From: CAZDRB01 sp964507925
GTDB taxonomy: Bacteria; Patescibacteriota; Microgenomatia; UBA1400; UBA12108
Direction of reading: 5' to 3'
Assembly (NCBI GenBank): GCA_964507925.1
Contig: CAZDRB010000038.1
Span: 1-6,187 of the forward strand
Length of the DNA stretch: 6,187 nt
Below, piece after piece: positions 5,594 to 6,187 of this stretch. Position 1 is the stretch's first letter. Every line of letters starts with the position of its first letter. The position numbers and the translations under genes are program-made. The notes beneath the pieces are model-generated. The model was not told where the DNA came from. It saw nothing but the letters and a program-made list of their open reading frames with translations, and searched no databases.

Positions 5594-6187
5594 ATGATTT
5601 CAAACTTTATCAACACTTTTATCGACTACCTCCACGAGCTCTCGCTCACGATCCCTTTACCTTGGTTTGTCGCAATCGGTGCCTTTATCGAAGAGCTTAT
5701 TGCCCCGATCCCGTCACCTGTGGTTATGACTCTTGGTGGCTCTCTTGCAGCCTCGGCCGGCAATACTTTTTTTACCATCGTCTTTCTTGCTTTGTTTGGC
5801 AGTCTCGCCAAGACTATTGCGAGCTATTTTGTCTACCTCATTTCTGACAAAGCCGAGGACGTAATTCTCCTCAAGTTTGGCAAGTTTATCGGCGTCTCCC
5901 ACAAGGACGTCGAACGGATCGGCTCACAACTTGCAGGGGGCTGGAAGGATGATCTCGTCATGCTTCTACTTCGCGCAGTTCCGATTATCCCAACGGCTCC
6001 AGTTTCGGTGGTCAGTGGCCTTCTCAAGATCAATCTACGTACCTTTTTGTGGACCACCCTCGTCGGCTACAGCGTGCGCAACCTCTTCTATCTCTATCTC
6101 GGCTTTACTAGCCTAGGCGCACTCGACTCGCTCAACGAAGGTCTAGACTCATTCGAAAGTATTGGGTACCTAGTTTTAGCTCTGCTT
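5594..6187 (+). CDS. DedA/VTT-family (SNARE-associated) integral membrane protein, 3'-truncated by the window edge
   Basis: The frame from ATG 5594 is open for 198 codons to the last base, so the C-terminus is missing. DedA/VTT proteins are inner-membrane proteins linked to lipid flipping, envelope homeostasis and proton-dependent resistance phenotypes. Visible features: a short amphipathic N-terminus (1-20); a hydrophobic, likely re-entrant segment with the family signature AFIEELIAPIPSPVV (30-44); a hydrophobic helix 58-83 ending in SYFVYLI; a soluble stretch 85-119; the second signature RAVPIIPTAPVSVVSGLLKI (127-146) with Arg127, Pro130 and the SG pair; a hydrophobic region 150-171; and another beginning near 190. 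The RxxPxxP form resembles TVP38/TMEM64-like members more than E. coli YqjA/YghB, which carry a second Arg there. The start is fixed by an in-frame TAA at 5582-5584. An ATG at 5590 lies four bases earlier in another frame and encodes no recognisable protein. The substrate is unknown; a closer subfamily cannot be given without the C-terminus. Confidence 0.88.
   Translation, partial: MISNFINTFIDYLHELSLTIPLPWFVAIGAFIEELIAPIPSPVVMTLGGSLAASAGNTFFTIVFLALFGSLAKTIASYFVYLISDKAEDVILLKFGKFIGVSHKDVERIGSQLAGGWKDDLVMLLLRAVPIIPTAPVSVVSGLLKINLRTFLWTTLVGYSVRNLFYLYLGFTSLGALDSLNEGLDSFESIGYLVLALL

Noticed and set aside
5590..5847. 85-codon plus-strand ORF starting four bases before the dedA-like gene
   Set aside because: Its product is rich in Cys, Arg and Tyr with no family resemblance, while the frame from 5594 gives a clear DedA/VTT membrane protein over the same bases.
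5877..6116. 79-codon plus-strand ORF inside the dedA-like gene
   Set aside because: It is out of frame with the conserved RAVPIIP region and has low-complexity Ser/Ala/Arg-rich content with no recognisable motif.
1..6187. A mobile, defence or otherwise undescribed system
   Set aside because: All complete genes belong to known housekeeping families with intact motifs. There are no terminal repeats, transposase, recombinase, array or unexplained gene-free stretch.

Overview
The window looks like ordinary bacterial chromosome, most likely from a Candidate Phyla Radiation (Patescibacteria, possibly Microgenomates-like) genome. This placement is inferred from compact gene packing (a 4-nt overlap, a 12-nt convergent overlap, spacers of 30 and 34 nt), no Shine-Dalgarno sequence at any of the four visible starts, a small RsmI, and the style of the enolase and phosphoglycerate mutase sequences. 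It rests on recognition, not on a search, and only moderate confidence is warranted. There are no RNA genes, mobile elements, CRISPR arrays or integration signs, and no stretch over about 35 nt lacks a gene.

Layout. Positions 2-1963 (+) hold the C-terminal 653 codons of phosphoenolpyruvate synthase, whose start lies left of the window. A 30-nt AT-rich spacer built of 7-nt tandem units follows, then enolase (1994-3244, +). Enolase overlaps the start of 2,3-bisphosphoglycerate-independent phosphoglycerate mutase (3241-4866, +) by ATGA. The mutase converges with rsmI (4855-5559, -), a 16S rRNA 2'-O-methyltransferase gene, and their ends overlap by 12 bp. A 34-nt divergent intergenic region separates rsmI from a DedA/VTT-family membrane protein gene (5594 to beyond the right edge, +).

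How the genes work together. The three + strand genes encode consecutive steps: 3-phosphoglycerate <-> 2-phosphoglycerate (GpmI), 2-phosphoglycerate <-> PEP (Eno), and PEP <-> pyruvate (PpsA). Together they form a co-directional lower-glycolysis/gluconeogenesis unit around PEP. rsmI and dedA look like unrelated housekeeping neighbours that share a very short divergent control region in which both transcripts may be leaderless.

I found no convincing undescribed system. The points most worth a second look are the threonine at the nucleophile position of the mutase (Thr62 in GNTETGH, normally Ser), its internal insertion of roughly 25 residues, the repeat and 8-codon ORF between ppsA and eno, the interleaved divergent promoters at 5559-5594, and a C-over-G excess on the + strand that persists across rsmI despite its opposite orientation.
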